Assembly: GCA_910588205.1 (NCBI GenBank)
Contig: CAJUQK010000054.1
Coordinates: forward strand, 1-5,028
Direction of reading: 5' to 3'
Source: an uncultured Eggerthellaceae bacterium
Lineage (GTDB): Bacteria > Actinomycetota > Coriobacteriia > Coriobacteriales > Eggerthellaceae
Length of the DNA: 5,028 nucleotides
In this document: one piece after another, positions 4,521-5,028 of the stretch
Layout of the letters: the number at the start of each line of letters is the position of its first letter
How positions within the stretch are numbered: position 1 is the first letter of the stretch
The notes under the pieces: generated by a model
What the model saw: only the letters and a program-made list of their open reading frames with translations
The model's database searches: none
What the model was told of the DNA's origin: nothing
Translations under genes and position numbers: made by a program

Positions 4521-4892
4521 ATGAGCAAGAAGAAAACAATGGCAATCACATCAATCGCTATCGTCGGATTGGCGGCGGCTCTTCTTTTTGCCGCGTCGGT
4601 GGCGAATTTGCTCCTCGTTGGCGATTACTACGTCAAGATCGACAACGCCTGCGTTTCTGAGAACGAGCCAAGCGGTGGGGTCGTCAATTTGGGGTCGAGC
4701 GAGCCGTACCTGTACAAGCTTGGGGCGGTCAACGCGACGGGAGATAAGGCTGAGATAGAATTCGGAACCTCTCGAGAGCTGCGGCAGGACGCTTTTATAA
4801 AGCTGGACCTTCAGCCGATTCGTGGAGTCGTTGGATGGTCGGAAGTCACAGAAGATGCGCTTCCAGCCAATGTTGCAGAGGCCCTTGCGTAA
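4521..4892 (+). CDS. YxeA family (DUF1093) membrane-anchored or exported protein
   Basis: A 123-residue protein with a basic N-terminus (MSKKK) and one hydrophobic helix (about residues 8-33), acting as a signal anchor or signal peptide. A small extracytoplasmic beta-rich domain follows. The order YYVKID, then a variable loop, YLYKLGAVNATGDKAEIEF, SRELRQDAFIKLDL, and GVVGWSEVTEDALPANVAEAL matches YxeA proteins, in which 'YYv.i', 'eL....ylk' and 'v..w.ev...e.P..' are the conserved points. Length is typical (about 110-120). ATG 4521 is supported by AAGGAG at 4507-4512. No lipobox cysteine follows the hydrophobic segment. Biochemical function is not known; in Bacillus subtilis yxeA is encoded with the YxdLM ABC transporter, and here a permease of that kind is at the other end of the window behind the same 46-bp leader block. 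Confidence 0.8.
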   Translation: MSKKKTMAITSIAIVGLAAALLFAASVANLLLVGDYYVKIDNACVSENEPSGGVVNLGSSEPYLYKLGAVNATGDKAEIEFGTSRELRQDAFIKLDLQPIRGVVGWSEVTEDALPANVAEALA

Positions 4893-5028
4893 CACAGAAT
4901 GCGTAACGCATAACGCAGGGCCAGGGAGCCAAGGGGGCGCAGGCGTGAGTCAATGGGTCAAGGTGAGTCAAGGGGACCGGGCGGTTTCAAGCGGTGAATG
5001 CACCTTATGCTACTTTCGCCAGAAGTCG
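4893..5028. other. Noncoding right end with degenerate repeats
   Basis: No gene is supported here. GTGAGTCAA occurs twice (4945-4953 and 4962-4970), and GAGTCAAGGGGACCGGGCGG resembles the GGGTCAAGGGGACGGTTCT repeat at 4359-4376, so this is probably a decayed copy of the second REP type. GCGG-AATGCACCTT-TGC near 4991-5010 also has an inverted relative at about 4392-4413. No intrinsic terminator is visible after the YxeA-like gene. Confidence 0.4.

Overview
The window looks like an accessory stretch of a moderately GC-rich bacterial chromosome. A BceB-type permease, small Xre regulators paired with membrane proteins, a MerR regulator with a carboxymuconolactone decarboxylase/cupin enzyme, a YxeA-like protein and REP/RAYT-type repeats together suggest a gut Actinobacterium of class Coriobacteriia (Eggerthellaceae-like). 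This placement is inferred from gene content and sequence style only; no marker gene is present.

Layout. (1) 1-503, minus: N-terminal part of an FtsX/BceB-like ABC permease that runs off the left edge. (2) 504-973: noncoding. It holds a 46-bp repeat block, a pair of inverted 27-bp REP-like units, an unassigned stretch, and then a consensus promoter (TTGACA-16-TATAAT) followed at once by a perfect 20-bp palindrome. (3) 974-2554, plus: a 66-aa YozG-type Xre regulator, a tightly coupled four-helix membrane protein, and a second Xre regulator fused to a three-helix membrane tail. (4) 2674-3997, plus: a MerR-type promoter (19-bp spacer carrying an 18-bp dyad), a MerR regulator, and a decarboxylase-like/cupin two-domain protein. 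(5) 4022-4464: a convergent hairpin, a 3' remnant of a flavodoxin gene, a REP-like unit, a 3' remnant of a REP-associated tyrosine transposase (RAYT), a second kind of REP palindrome, and the second copy of the 46-bp block. (6) 4521-4892, plus: a YxeA-family (DUF1093) membrane-anchored or exported protein. (7) 4893-5028: noncoding with degenerate repeats.

How it fits together. The window is rich in regulators: three HTH proteins, two of them behind recognisable operator/promoter structures. The MerR-enzyme pair and the flavodoxin remnant look like a redox or electrophile-response locus partly destroyed by REP/RAYT activity. The permease and the YxeA protein face away from each other at opposite ends, but each is preceded by a copy of the same 46-bp block (39/46 identical), in the same orientation and at nearly the same distance from the start codon. 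In Bacillus subtilis the YxdM permease and YxeA are encoded together (yxdLM-yxeA). The shared block could therefore be a common control element; a repeat-derived origin is the main alternative. The best leads are this shared leader, the 20-bp operator-like palindrome, and the two REP types around a decayed RAYT gene.
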